Shown: positions 8,331 to 15,045, counted from the stretch's first letter. The stretch is DNA of 16,417 nucleotides from an uncultured Lachnospiraceae bacterium (GCA_900554925.1 USJG01000038.1:1-16417), one strand, 5' to 3'. Notes: a model not told the origin generated them from the sequence alone. A program made the numbers and translations.

Positions 8331-8705
8331 TTACAGTCCCTCCTTTTTTAATCTTATAGAAATTTCATCCAGATCAAGCGTCTGATAACGTCTGTATAAG
8401 CGCACGGTAATGGAAAGCATAAGTGCGCTGACCGACACCGATACAACGATACCTGTCAGAACCAGTCCGCTTGGAATGGGATTGATATATGCTTCCACAC
8501 TCTGCACACCGTCCACAACGATAGGCGCCACACGCCCTTCAATGTAACCCTTTTCAGCCAAAAACAAATATATGGCTGTATCCATTATATTAAGGCCAAT
8601 AATTTTTTTAATCAGATTGCTTTGCAAAAGCAGATTTCCAAATCCAATGCCAAACAGGATCATTGCCACTGCTTCGCCATAGTTTGCAAAAAGATTTGCA
8701 CCCAT
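8331..8705 (-). CDS. mrpC: MrpC/NuoK-like antiporter subunit
   Basis: 124 residues with three predicted membrane helices. The start is the ATG at 8705, one base after the TAA of the preceding gene (TAAAATG) with a G-rich GGAGAGGGGG site; the ATGs 13 and 10 codons upstream lie within the previous gene. Typical MrpC/MnhC features: GLNIMDTAIYLF in helix 2 and NPIPSGLVLTGIVVSVSV in helix 3, matching the DPLPQALVLTAIVI-like signature of the family and of NuoK. In Mrp and complex I relatives this small subunit forms part of the half-channel beside the large antiporter-like subunit. The short C-terminal tail (RLYRRYQTLDLDEI) is charged and probably cytoplasmic. Confidence 0.9.
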   Translation of the reverse strand: MGANLFANYGEAVAMILFGIGFGNLLLQSNLIKKIIGLNIMDTAIYLFLAEKGYIEGRVAPIVVDGVQSVEAYINPIPSGLVLTGIVVSVSVSALMLSITVRLYRRYQTLDLDEISIRLKKEGL

Positions 8706-8706
8706 T

Positions 8707-9669
8707 TTACAGACCCCCTCTCCGGAACAATGCATAAAACGCATACATCGTACATGCCACTTCCAATCCTACACAGATGTCAATAGGCAGAATAATACCG
8801 CCGCTTAAAATATGGCCGGGCGTGCCTAAAGGGATATGGTTTTCAATGCCATTAGCACCGGTAATATAAAAATAGGAACCAATAATACCATACATACAAA
8901 GCGCTGTGATTTTGGCTATCTTGTATATATGTTCATTAAAAAATTTCTGGGTCTTCTTAAATCCATAAGCGCTTACATAAAGAATCAGGCCGGCGCCAAG
9001 TATGGCCCCGCCGGAAAATCCACCGCCGGGAGAAAGATGCCCGTTTAAAATTACATAAATGCCAAAGATAAAAATAATCGGACAAAGGACAAAGGCTGTC
9101 CCTTGCAGGATCGCATCATTCTTAGGCTCAAAACGTCTGTCGTTTTTTACTTCCTGCTTTTTTAAGATGGCATCATCCACCATCAAAAGCACCATTACAC
9201 AGCAGGTGGCAATAAAAAGTACATTTGTCTCGCCAAAAGTATCAAATGCCCTGTAGGTTAAGATCATACCGGAAACAATATTCATGGCTCCCGTTTCCTG
9301 CAGCCCGTTTTCTATGTATCTTGCGGAAACCTCATTGTTATCGGGATTGGAAGGGTTTCCTGTTCTGGGAAGATAAGAAACCGTATACAGCAAAAGCCCT
9401 GCCAGTGCAATGCAGAATAAAATTGCTGCCGCCACATAAATCCTGTGGAAGATCACCAGCCCTTTATTCTTCTCCACATCATAAACCTTGTCCCGGATCA
9501 TCTGTTTTTCATTCATACGTTCCAGAATCGTTGCCTGCGGTACTACAACTTCCTTTTGAGGCTGCATTTCCACTTCTCCCAAATAAGGGTCTTTGCTTCC
9601 AGAAAGCCACCGGAAAAAGTGAAATGCTCCTGTTTTTTCATATTCCTTTTGAGGTTTTAATTTACTCAT
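8707..9669 (-). CDS. mrpB: Fused MbhE-like (MrpA C-terminal) and MrpB/MnhB-domain antiporter subunit
   Basis: 320 residues from an ATG at 9669 after AAAGGAGG; its start overlaps the end of the preceding gene by 8 bases. Three parts are visible. First, a polar N-terminal region of about 70 residues with no recognised fold. Second, a helix at about 76-100 and a segment with TYRAFDTFGE (138-147) followed by a helix, which resembles MbhE and the extreme C-terminus of MrpA. Third, the MnhB domain from about 186, with the hallmark GHLSPGGGFSGG (210-221) and four membrane helices. In Bacillus the MbhE part is on MrpA and MrpB is separate; here they are joined. The N-terminal extension is an oddity without an assigned role. 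Membrane scaffold of the antiporter. Confidence 0.88.
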   Translation of the reverse strand: MSKLKPQKEYEKTGAFHFFRWLSGSKDPYLGEVEMQPQKEVVVPQATILERMNEKQMIRDKVYDVEKNKGLVIFHRIYVAAAILFCIALAGLLLYTVSYLPRTGNPSNPDNNEVSARYIENGLQETGAMNIVSGMILTYRAFDTFGETNVLFIATCCVMVLLMVDDAILKKQEVKNDRRFEPKNDAILQGTAFVLCPIIFIFGIYVILNGHLSPGGGFSGGAILGAGLILYVSAYGFKKTQKFFNEHIYKIAKITALCMYGIIGSYFYITGANGIENHIPLGTPGHILSGGIILPIDICVGLEVACTMYAFYALFRRGGL

Positions 9670-9985
9670 GTATTTCCGCCTCCTTTTGCTCCTTAGCGGA
9701 AAGCTCTTCTGAGGAAATGGCTTCCGTTTTTTCTTCCTTCTCCTTTTCTATCTGGATTGCGTGAATCTTTTTCAGCGTGGCAAAAAATAAAACGCTGGTA
9801 ATTCCCGCCCCTACAGCTGCTTCTGTAATTGCAAGATCCGGGGACTGCAGGCAGACCCAGATAATGGACATTACCAGACTGTAAGACATATAGATCAATA
9901 TGGAGTTAAGCAGATTCCTGGAAAAGCTTACCGAGATAGCGCATACAATTAAAAAGCTCATCAATATAAATTGAAACAGTGTCAT
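9662..9985 (-). CDS. MbhD-like subunit (DUF4040; equivalent of MrpA C-terminal region)
   Basis: 107 residues, about three membrane helices followed by a highly charged Glu/Lys tail (about 80-107). The signature SPDLAITEAAVGAG (48-61) is that of MbhD and of the MrpA C-terminal region. Glu55 in it matches an acidic residue thought to matter for ion transfer in Mrp/Mbh (established family knowledge). It starts at 9985 by an ATGA overlap with the TGA of mrpG, after AGGAGGGG, so the two genes are translationally coupled; its own end overlaps the next gene by 8 bases. A free-standing MbhD-like protein is the layout of Mbh/Mbx-type operons rather than Bacillus-type mrpA. Confidence 0.88.
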   Translation of the reverse strand: MTLFQFILMSFLIVCAISVSFSRNLLNSILIYMSYSLVMSIIWVCLQSPDLAITEAAVGAGITSVLFFATLKKIHAIQIEKEKEEKTEAISSEELSAKEQKEAEIHE

Positions 9986-10377
9986 GCCTCTTCCCCTCCT
10001 GCCTCTTTCTTTTCATTTTCTTCCTTTAACTCTTCTTCCAGATTCTCCAGATTGGGATATATCTGACAATGCTTATCCAGATTTTCATTTGTGGTAACCT
10101 CCAGTCTTGCCAGCAAATGCGAGGAAACCGGAGAGGCAAACCATAAAAATACTACGATCAAAGCCATCTTTAAGGTTGTAAAATTAAATCCTGACAAAAT
10201 CATAAGCCCCACTAAGGAAAAACTGATACCTAAGGTATCTCCCATGGCAGCCGCGTGCATTCTGTTAAGCACATAATCCAGATGAAATATGCCGTACAGC
10301 TCTATCAGAAAGATAAGCAGACCGCAGATAAGAAGGGCTCCTCCTGCAATCAATCTGATCCATTCAAGAATTTCCAT
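9982..10377 (-). CDS. mrpG: MrpG/PhaG-like antiporter subunit
   Basis: 131 residues. The ATG at 10377 (MEILEWIRL) follows GGAGGAG; an earlier in-frame ATG at 10398 has no proper site. It overlaps the end of mrpF by 14 bases. Three helices, with the family signature RMHAAAMGDTLGISFSLVG after helix 1 and ALIVVFLWFASPVSSHLLAR in helix 3, typical of MrpG/MnhG. A polar Glu/Lys-rich C-terminal tail of about 35 residues follows. MrpG is a small accessory subunit needed for assembly of the E-F-G part of the complex, which recent Mrp structures place at the sodium-handling side (general knowledge). Confidence 0.92.
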   Translation of the reverse strand: MEILEWIRLIAGGALLICGLLIFLIELYGIFHLDYVLNRMHAAAMGDTLGISFSLVGLMILSGFNFTTLKMALIVVFLWFASPVSSHLLARLEVTTNENLDKHCQIYPNLENLEEELKEENEKKEAGGEEA

Positions 10378-10741
10378 GAGATTCTCCTCCTTCCTCATTC
10401 AGCTTGCTGCTTTCATCCCTGTTTTGCATATTATGATATTTTTCTTCATAAACACCCATGTATACCTTCGTAATAACAATAACCGCTAAAAAGCTGACCA
10501 TGGCATAGATCAGACAAATATCTACCAGAAATCCTTCTTTTAATAAAAGAGAAAGAATAGCTATCATAACCATTACCATGGTACCCATCATATTTACAGA
10601 AACAATACGGTCGGCAATACGAGGTCCTTTTACCGCACGAATCAGACAGGCAAACAGCATAATCGCAAGAATAATTAAAACAGTTATGTACATACCCTGA
10701 TAGACTCTTTCCAGAACCGAAAGATTTTCATTTATCTGCAT
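10364..10741 (-). CDS. mrpF: MrpF/PhaF-like antiporter subunit
   Basis: 125 residues from an ATG at 10741, one base after the TAA of mrpE, with AAAGGATGG upstream. A second in-frame ATG at residue 17 would give a length closer to many MrpF proteins and remains possible. Three helices; the signature IRAVKGPRIADRIVSVNMMG (helix 1 end and following loop) and the VDICLIYAMVSFLAVIVITK segment are typical of MrpF/MnhF. The C-terminal tail is hydrophilic. It lies in the canonical E-F-G order and acts as a small membrane subunit of the cation/proton antiporter. Confidence 0.92.
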   Translation of the reverse strand: MQINENLSVLERVYQGMYITVLIILAIMLFACLIRAVKGPRIADRIVSVNMMGTMVMVMIAILSLLLKEGFLVDICLIYAMVSFLAVIVITKVYMGVYEEKYHNMQNRDESSKLNEEGGESHGNS

Positions 10742-10742
10742 T

Positions 10743-11207
10743 TTAATCCATCCTTTCCAATTTTCTGAGTAAAGTTACAAAGATAGAACTGTTAATTCCT
10801 TCTGCTAAGCTCTTATCCAGACAATGTACCACGTACTCGTCATTTTCCAGTGATACTGTGATCGTGCCCGGGGTCAGTGTAATAGAATTTGCAAGCAGAA
10901 TTCTGGCAGTTGTCGTCTTTAAATCTGTTTTAAACTTAACTACTGCCGGCTCGATTTCATATCTGGAAGACATGATCATCTTAATCACCGCAAAGTTTGC
11001 CTTGATAATTTCCTTCACCAGAACAAACACATAATATAATACCTGAAACAGCTTTTTACATAAAATCAGATCCGTTTTGGGACTGTAATTTAAGAATTTA
11101 CACAAAAACCAGTAGATCACACCGGCAATGACTGCCCCAAAGGCCGCAATTTCTAATGTAAGCTGTCCATTAAATATGACCCATATCAGAAAAAATATTA
11201 TATACAT
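10743..11207 (-). CDS. mrpE: MrpE/MnhE-like antiporter subunit
   Basis: 154 residues from an ATG at 11207, first gene of the antiporter cluster. It has two or three N-terminal membrane helices (1-70) and a cytoplasmic C-terminal domain with the hallmark ARILLANSITLTPGTITVSL (about 101-120) that defines MrpE/MnhE. The ribosome binding site is weaker than elsewhere in the operon (AAGGCAGGG). The 51 bases before it contain a hairpin but no clear promoter, so it may depend on transcription through trxA. It also fits MbhA of Mbh-type complexes, the same family. Confidence 0.92.
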   Translation of the reverse strand: MYIIFFLIWVIFNGQLTLEIAAFGAVIAGVIYWFLCKFLNYSPKTDLILCKKLFQVLYYVFVLVKEIIKANFAVIKMIMSSRYEIEPAVVKFKTDLKTTTARILLANSITLTPGTITVSLENDEYVVHCLDKSLAEGINSSIFVTLLRKLERMD

Positions 11208-11245
11208 TCCAATATCCCTGCCTTTCTTATATTTCTTCCATGCAG

Positions 11246-11276
11246 AAGCAGGTGAGGCTTATGCCAGCACCTGCTT
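11246..11276 (-). terminator. 9-bp hairpin between trxA and mrpE, putative attenuator or processing site
   Basis: AAGCAGGTG (11246-11254) and CACCTGCTT (11268-11276) form a perfect 9-bp stem with a 13-base loop. The stop codon of trxA (11259-11261) is in the loop. On the minus strand the stem is followed by CTGCATGGAAG rather than a T tract, so it should not stop transcription fully. It could separate trxA and antiporter mRNA levels by pausing, RNA cleavage or stabilising an upstream 3' end (inference). Confidence 0.45.
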
Positions 11277-11579
11277 GATTTTTGCTTCTAATTCATTTTT
11301 GGAGACAGCTCCTATTAAGGTGTCAACCACTTTCCCATCTTTAAAAATAATGAAGGTGGGGATAGACATAATTTTATATTCTCTGGTAAGCGCGGGATTT
11401 TCATCCGTGTTGCATTTGCCTATTTTGCATTTTCCTTCATAAGCATCTGCCAGTTGTGCTACAAGCGGCGACATCATTTTGCATGGTCCGCACCAGTCCG
11501 CATAAAAATCTACCAGCACCGGCATGCTGCTTTGCTTAACCTCTGCTTCAAAATTGCTATCTGTAATTTTAATTTCCAT
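11259..11579 (-). CDS. trxA: Thioredoxin
   Basis: 106 residues, the usual thioredoxin length, from an ATG at 11579 after AAAGGAG. The active site WCGPCK (Cys30, Cys33) and the cis-proline in SIPTFIIFKDG (Pro74) are present. It is a cytoplasmic dithiol-disulfide oxidoreductase, reduced by thioredoxin reductase (not in this window), supplying electrons to peroxiredoxins, ribonucleotide reductase and methionine sulfoxide reductases. Two extra cysteines, Cys51 and Cys56 (KCKIGKCNTDEN), lie in the strand where most thioredoxins have hydrophobic residues. It lies 34 bases after trmB and 51 bases before mrpE on the same strand, so it is probably co-transcribed with both. Confidence 0.95.
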   Translation of the reverse strand: MEIKITDSNFEAEVKQSSMPVLVDFYADWCGPCKMMSPLVAQLADAYEGKCKIGKCNTDENPALTREYKIMSIPTFIIFKDGKVVDTLIGAVSKNELEAKIKQVLA

Positions 11580-11613
11580 AATTTGCTCCTTTCCGTTTAT
11601 TAAATAGTATTGC

Positions 11614-12252
11614 TTATCTTTTGATGATATATTTATAAATAGGGTTTCCTTTAGATGAAAATTTTTCTTCGTACTCTGTCATAATGTTGCCTTCCATCAT
11701 TTCAGCGTCATGATGCAGATCAAAGGTCACCTTCAGTGCTTCCCAGCCTGCCGGTAAAAGCTCCTCCAGTGCAAAATCAAACAAATCCTTATTATCTGTT
11801 TTAAATTCAAGCACACCATCCTTTTTAAGAATCTGATCGTATCTTGACAGAAATTCTCTGGAAGGTAAGCGCCTTTTGGCATGCCTGTCCTTTGGCCATG
11901 GATCGGAAAAATTTAAATAAATTCTGTCCACCTCTTCCCGGTCAAACACCTCTGTAATATCTTCCGCATCCATGCGGATAAATAAAAGGTTGGGCAAAGG
12001 CTCTGCCTCCATCTTCTGCAAAGCGCGAAGTAAAACGCTGGAATATTTTTCTATTCCCAGGTAATTGATCTGGGGGTTTTGCGCTGCAAGGGCATGGATA
12101 AACCTCCCTTTTCCCATCCCTATCTCTACCCTCAGAGAGTGGTCATTTCCAAAGACTTCTTTCCATCTCCCCTTTTCCTTCTCCGGCTCATGTACCACTA
12201 AGGAGCTTTCCGCTATCACATCTCTGGCACCTTCAATATTTCTAAGCCTCAT
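11614..12252 (-). CDS. trmB: tRNA (guanine-N7-)-methyltransferase
   Basis: 212 residues. The start is the ATG at 12252; a TTG one codon earlier is also in frame, but the site GAAAGGCAG favours the ATG. It uses S-adenosylmethionine to make m7G46 in the variable loop of tRNAs. The SAM-binding motif is VEIGMGKGRF (42-51), followed by an acidic GIEKY (66-70), and the TrmB hallmark NFSDPWPKDRHAKRRL spans 114-129. The C-terminal TEYEEKF...GNPIYKY (192-207) is also typical. Length matches bacterial TrmB of about 210-240. It heads a probable operon with trxA and the antiporter genes and is divergent from the carboxypeptidase gene. Confidence 0.96.
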   Translation of the reverse strand: MRLRNIEGARDVIAESSLVVHEPEKEKGRWKEVFGNDHSLRVEIGMGKGRFIHALAAQNPQINYLGIEKYSSVLLRALQKMEAEPLPNLLFIRMDAEDITEVFDREEVDRIYLNFSDPWPKDRHAKRRLPSREFLSRYDQILKKDGVLEFKTDNKDLFDFALEELLPAGWEALKVTFDLHHDAEMMEGNIMTEYEEKFSSKGNPIYKYIIKR

Positions 12253-12306
12253 CAAAACTGCCTTTCAAACATATCATTAATTAATTTTTATCTTTATCAG
12301 TCATCT

Positions 12307-12312
12307 ATTGTA
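12307..12312 (-). promoter_or_regulatory. Candidate -10 element for trmB and possibly the whole trmB-trxA-mrp operon
   Basis: On the minus strand TACAAT lies about 55 bases before the trmB start, in an AT-rich region. The hexamer 17 bases upstream (TTTTCT) is a poor -35. It is the best candidate on this strand in the 12253-12458 intergenic space, but only moderately supported. Confidence 0.35.
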
Positions 12313-12373
12313 CATCATTTCTTTAAATAAGAAAAGATAAAAAAATGTTAAGATATTTTCAGGCAAAAAAATC

Positions 12374-12402
12374 TTGTCAAAAACTATGGTGAATTGTAAA
12401 CT
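12374..12402 (+). promoter_or_regulatory. Candidate promoter of the D-Ala-D-Ala carboxypeptidase gene
   Basis: TTGTCA (12374-12379), a 17-base spacer and TAAACT (12397-12402). A better -10 hexamer, TATAAT, lies at 12403-12408 but without a matching -35. Either start gives a leader of roughly 40-50 bases before the ATG at 12459. The two divergent promoters here are about 60 bases apart. Confidence 0.5.
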
Positions 12403-12458
12403 TATAATTAGATTCTTAAATGAACATAATAGGATTAAATCATAATTGAGGAACTGCT

Positions 12459-13943
12459 ATGAATTGCTGTAAATTCCCACGGATAGGTCGCAAACTGCTA
12501 TCCGCATTTTTATTTATATCTATTATAACCTGCTCCGGAAGGAATGCTTATGCCGCGCCTGCCACCACTGAAGAAGCCCTGGCGGAAGCTGAAGAACGCA
12601 AGTCTCTTCCCATTCAGAGCAACCAGATTGAAAACTGGCCCGCCGGCCCGGCTATTGGCGCAGAATCCGCCATATTGCTGGAAGCCAATACGGGTGCGAT
12701 TCTTTATGCCAAAAATATTGATGAAAAAATGTACCCCGCCAGCACCACCAAGCTTATGACCTGCCTTATTGCAGCGGAAAACAGTGAACTGGACGAAGTA
12801 GTCACCTTCTCCCACGATGCGGTTTTCAGCATTGAAGCCGGAAGTTCAAACATTGGAATTGACCCAGGACAGGCCATGCCCATGGAGGAATGTCTCTACG
12901 GTATCCTGGTCGCCTCCGCAAATGAAGTGGCAAACGCTGTGGCGGAACACATTGCCGGCAGCACAGACGCCTTTGCCCGGATGATGAATGAAAAGGCCGC
13001 TGAGCTTGACTGCAAAAACACACATTTTGTTAACGCTCATGGCCTGTTTGATGAAAACCACTATACCTCAGCCTATGATCTTGCCCTTATAGCAAAAGCT
13101 TTTTTTCAAAACGAGCTGCTTTCAAAGATAGGCAACACCGCTTCCCATCATTTTACAGCTACTGCTACTCAGCCTGATGATTTTATTATGAGAAACAAAC
13201 ATCAACTGATCACCGGTGCAATTCCTTACGAGGGTATTAAAGGGGGAAAAACCGGTTATACCGACGAGGCAAGGCAGACTCTGGTTACCTGTGCGGAACA
13301 AAATGGTATGAAGCTTATTTGTGTCATTATGAAGGAAGAGTCTCCGGAACAGTTCTATGATACTATTAAATTGTTTGATTACGGTTTTACCAATTTTTCT
13401 GTAGTGAATGTTGCGGAAAATGAAACAAAATACTCTATACAAAATTCCAATTTCTTTCATACCTCCAACGACATATTCGGCAACTCCAAGCCGATCCTTG
13501 CCTTAAATACGGACAGCTATCTGATCGTGCCTAAAACCGTCAGCTTTGATGACCTGGATTCTGAAATTTCCTATGACACTGCCGGGGATGATGAAGTGGC
13601 GGAAATTAATTATTATTATCAGGACGCTTATCTTGGCACCGCAACAGTTGATTTTGCCAAAGAAGCTTCGGCAGCCTATACATTTACACAAAGCGGGGAT
13701 GAATTATCGGAAACCGGCACCGAAGAACCCAATATAATTGTAATCAATATTAAAACAGTGCTGATCATTGTTCTGTCCATAGCAGCTCTGTTAATTGTTA
13801 TTTTTATCATTCATTCTATTATCAATAGCTACAATTTTCTGGATAACGGGAGAACAGTTAAAAAACGCAGAAAAAGAAGAAATAGAAAAGGAAAAGAAGG
13901 CCCTGTATTGCCTTCTTCCCGATTTAAGTATTTCGACTTATAG
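12459..13943 (+). CDS. D-alanyl-D-alanine carboxypeptidase (S11, PBP5/DacF family)
   Basis: 494 residues from an ATG at 12459 after a modest GAGG site. It trims the terminal D-Ala from peptidoglycan pentapeptides outside the membrane. An N-terminal signal peptide is visible (about 1-32, AYA-A cleavage region). Penicillin-binding motifs are complete: SxxK as STTK (Ser95, Lys98), SxN as SAN (Ser153-Asn155) and KTG as KTGYT (Lys264-Gly266). A beta-rich C-terminal domain spans about 320-415. Instead of the amphipathic anchor of PBP5 it has a true hydrophobic helix (about 428-456) followed by a very basic tail (KKRRKRRNRKGK, 468-479), predicted to be cytoplasmic. This makes it longer than typical DacF proteins of about 390. 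Its 3' end overlaps the convergent exonuclease gene by 20 bases. Exact paralogue (DacA, DacB or DacF) cannot be decided. Confidence 0.93.
   Translation: MNCCKFPRIGRKLLSAFLFISIITCSGRNAYAAPATTEEALAEAEERKSLPIQSNQIENWPAGPAIGAESAILLEANTGAILYAKNIDEKMYPASTTKLMTCLIAAENSELDEVVTFSHDAVFSIEAGSSNIGIDPGQAMPMEECLYGILVASANEVANAVAEHIAGSTDAFARMMNEKAAELDCKNTHFVNAHGLFDENHYTSAYDLALIAKAFFQNELLSKIGNTASHHFTATATQPDDFIMRNKHQLITGAIPYEGIKGGKTGYTDEARQTLVTCAEQNGMKLICVIMKEESPEQFYDTIKLFDYGFTNFSVVNVAENETKYSIQNSNFFHTSNDIFGNSKPILALNTDSYLIVPKTVSFDDLDSEISYDTAGDDEVAEINYYYQDAYLGTATVDFAKEASAAYTFTQSGDELSETGTEEPNIIVINIKTVLIIVLSIAALLIVIFIIHSIINSYNFLDNGRTVKKRRKRRNRKGKEGPVLPSSRFKYFDL
13880..13917 (-). terminator. Intrinsic terminator of the exonuclease gene, inside the carboxypeptidase coding region
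   Basis: AAGAAGGC (13894-13901) and GCCTTCTT (13910-13917) form a perfect 8-bp stem with an 8-base loop. On the minus strand the stem is followed by a T-rich run (TTCCTTTTCTATTTCTTC, down to about 13876). It starts 7 bases after the exonuclease stop codon at 13924-13926, the right place for its terminator. On the plus strand the same bases encode the Lys/Arg-rich tail of the carboxypeptidase. The plus-strand reading has no T tract directly after the stem. Confidence 0.65.
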
Positions 13944-14892
13944 TCTTTGTATTTGATTTTTTGCTTTTGCGGTGTTCCTTTGCCTGATCTCTTTTCTGAA
14001 GGATTTTCTGACAGTCCTGTTCAGAAATAAATTTGGAGGTCTTGATCACAAATACACCTCCGTTTTCGGACTTGCGGATCCTGATCTTGGATTTCATGTA
14101 TCCGTGAACCGGACAGAGGGAAACGCTGTAATAATGCTTTCCGTTAGGGGAAAACCAGCGGATTTTTCTTCGGATATTTTTATGGCACAAATAGCACTTT
14201 GTACTCATAACTTCCCTGTCCTCCAAAGCCTTCTGCTTGTCCGGAAATTCTCTGGAAATATATTTCATGTAATCATGGAACATCACATGGATTTCTTCCT
14301 GCCTGTTCCCTGGAAGTACGTAGGTATCTATGGAATAATTTACCAAAATGCTTTCATCAATACATGTTAAAATCCTGGCGGTATAATAAGCGTCACTAAA
14401 TGCCCTGTGGAAAGGAATATCCTTTTCTATTTTCAAATAATCTATGGCATATTCCAGGCTTCTTCTGCTTTTTTTGTCCTCATATGCTATGCTGAACAAC
14501 TTCTGTACATCTAAAAATTTAATGGGAGCATCGCTTAAAGGTTCCAGGTGGTAATAATGCATATTTCTCTGCAGCTCATACAGATCAAGGGGGCCCCAGG
14601 TACAAAAAATATAATCTCTACCGGCCCACAAAAAAAATTCACTGATAACCTCTACAAAGGGACGCCCTTTTTGCAGATCCTTCATATGAAGATGGATCAG
14701 ATTGCTGGTAATCTTATGCATATGCTCGTAAACCGCAGGCTTCACCAGTTGATTAAATTCATCGATCATTGCTCTGTCGCTGTTTAATTTAATTGCCCCA
14801 ATATCTATGATCTCAAAGGGTATTTCTTTTACCTCCGGTTCCTCACCGGTATTGCTCTGGTTCCATTCCAAATCCAGTACAATATAATTCAT
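13924..14892 (-). CDS. DEDDh-type 3'-5' exonuclease-like protein with Cys/His C-terminal region
   Basis: 322 residues from an ATG at 14892 after GGTGGAG. The first 185 or so residues are an exonuclease fold of the DnaQ/KapD/ERI-1 kind: VLDLEW (Asp7, Glu9), FEIIDIGAIKL (26-36), TWGPLDLYEL with Asp103, and FHRAFSDAYYTARI with His162 and Asp167, the complete DEDDh set. It should cut RNA or DNA from the 3' end with two metal ions; the substrate cannot be told. The C-terminal 140 residues are not usual for KapD (about 205 residues): they contain CYLC (233, 236) and CPVH (260, 263), spaced like a zinc-binding site, and a basic end (RDQAKEHRKSKKS), suggesting nucleic-acid binding. Convergent with the carboxypeptidase gene, divergent from the ABC gene. 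Confidence 0.82.
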   Translation of the reverse strand: MNYIVLDLEWNQSNTGEEPEVKEIPFEIIDIGAIKLNSDRAMIDEFNQLVKPAVYEHMHKITSNLIHLHMKDLQKGRPFVEVISEFFLWAGRDYIFCTWGPLDLYELQRNMHYYHLEPLSDAPIKFLDVQKLFSIAYEDKKSRRSLEYAIDYLKIEKDIPFHRAFSDAYYTARILTCIDESILVNYSIDTYVLPGNRQEEIHVMFHDYMKYISREFPDKQKALEDREVMSTKCYLCHKNIRRKIRWFSPNGKHYYSVSLCPVHGYMKSKIRIRKSENGGVFVIKTSKFISEQDCQKILQKRDQAKEHRKSKKSNTKTISRNT

Positions 14893-14925
14893 AACAAAAC
14901 TCCACCTGAAACGACATTTTTTCTT

Positions 14926-14934
14926 ATTTTACCA
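14926..14934 (-). promoter_or_regulatory. Extended -10 promoter candidate of the exonuclease gene
   Basis: On the minus strand TGG-TAAAAT: -10 hexamer at 14926-14931 with a TGn extension. The hexamer 17 bases upstream is AATACA, matching consensus in three positions. Transcription would start about 30 bases before the ATG at 14892. Confidence 0.45.
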
Positions 14935-14974
14935 TACTCTTATAAATTTGTATTCTTTTTACCGAATTTTTCTT

Positions 14975-15003
14975 TTGATTCCTTTTCTATAGTATGCTAA
15001 CAT
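14975..15003 (+). promoter_or_regulatory. Promoter candidate of the ABC transporter gene
   Basis: TTGATT (14975-14980), a 17-base spacer, and TAACAT (14998-15003) preceded by TGC, an extended -10. The start would be near 15010, giving a leader of about 35 bases with CAGGAG before the ATG at 15046. It is divergent from the exonuclease promoter within 153 bases of non-coding DNA. Confidence 0.55.
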
Positions 15004-15045
15004 AGGAAGCGCAATATTTGTACATTATAAAATCAGGAGTTTATT

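Noticed and set aside
1662..11207. Reading the cluster as complex I or a membrane-bound hydrogenase operon
   Set aside because: The large subunits alone would fit, but E, F, G and MnhB-type subunits are Mrp/Mbh markers, and no NuoH, NuoB/C/D/I, NiFe or iron-sulfur subunit is encoded here.
11208..11258. A promoter directly before mrpE (TATAAG on the minus strand)
   Set aside because: The hexamer is in a purine-rich stretch, has no plausible -35 at the right spacing and overlaps the ribosome binding region.
12253..12255. TTG start for trmB one codon upstream of the ATG
   Set aside because: An ATG follows directly and has suitable spacing from GAAAGG; there is no reason to prefer TTG.
12459..12560. 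Lipoprotein signal in the carboxypeptidase N-terminus (cysteine at residue 25)
   Set aside because: The bases before the Cys encode SIIT, which does not fit a lipobox; a normal signal peptide cleavage after AYA is more likely.
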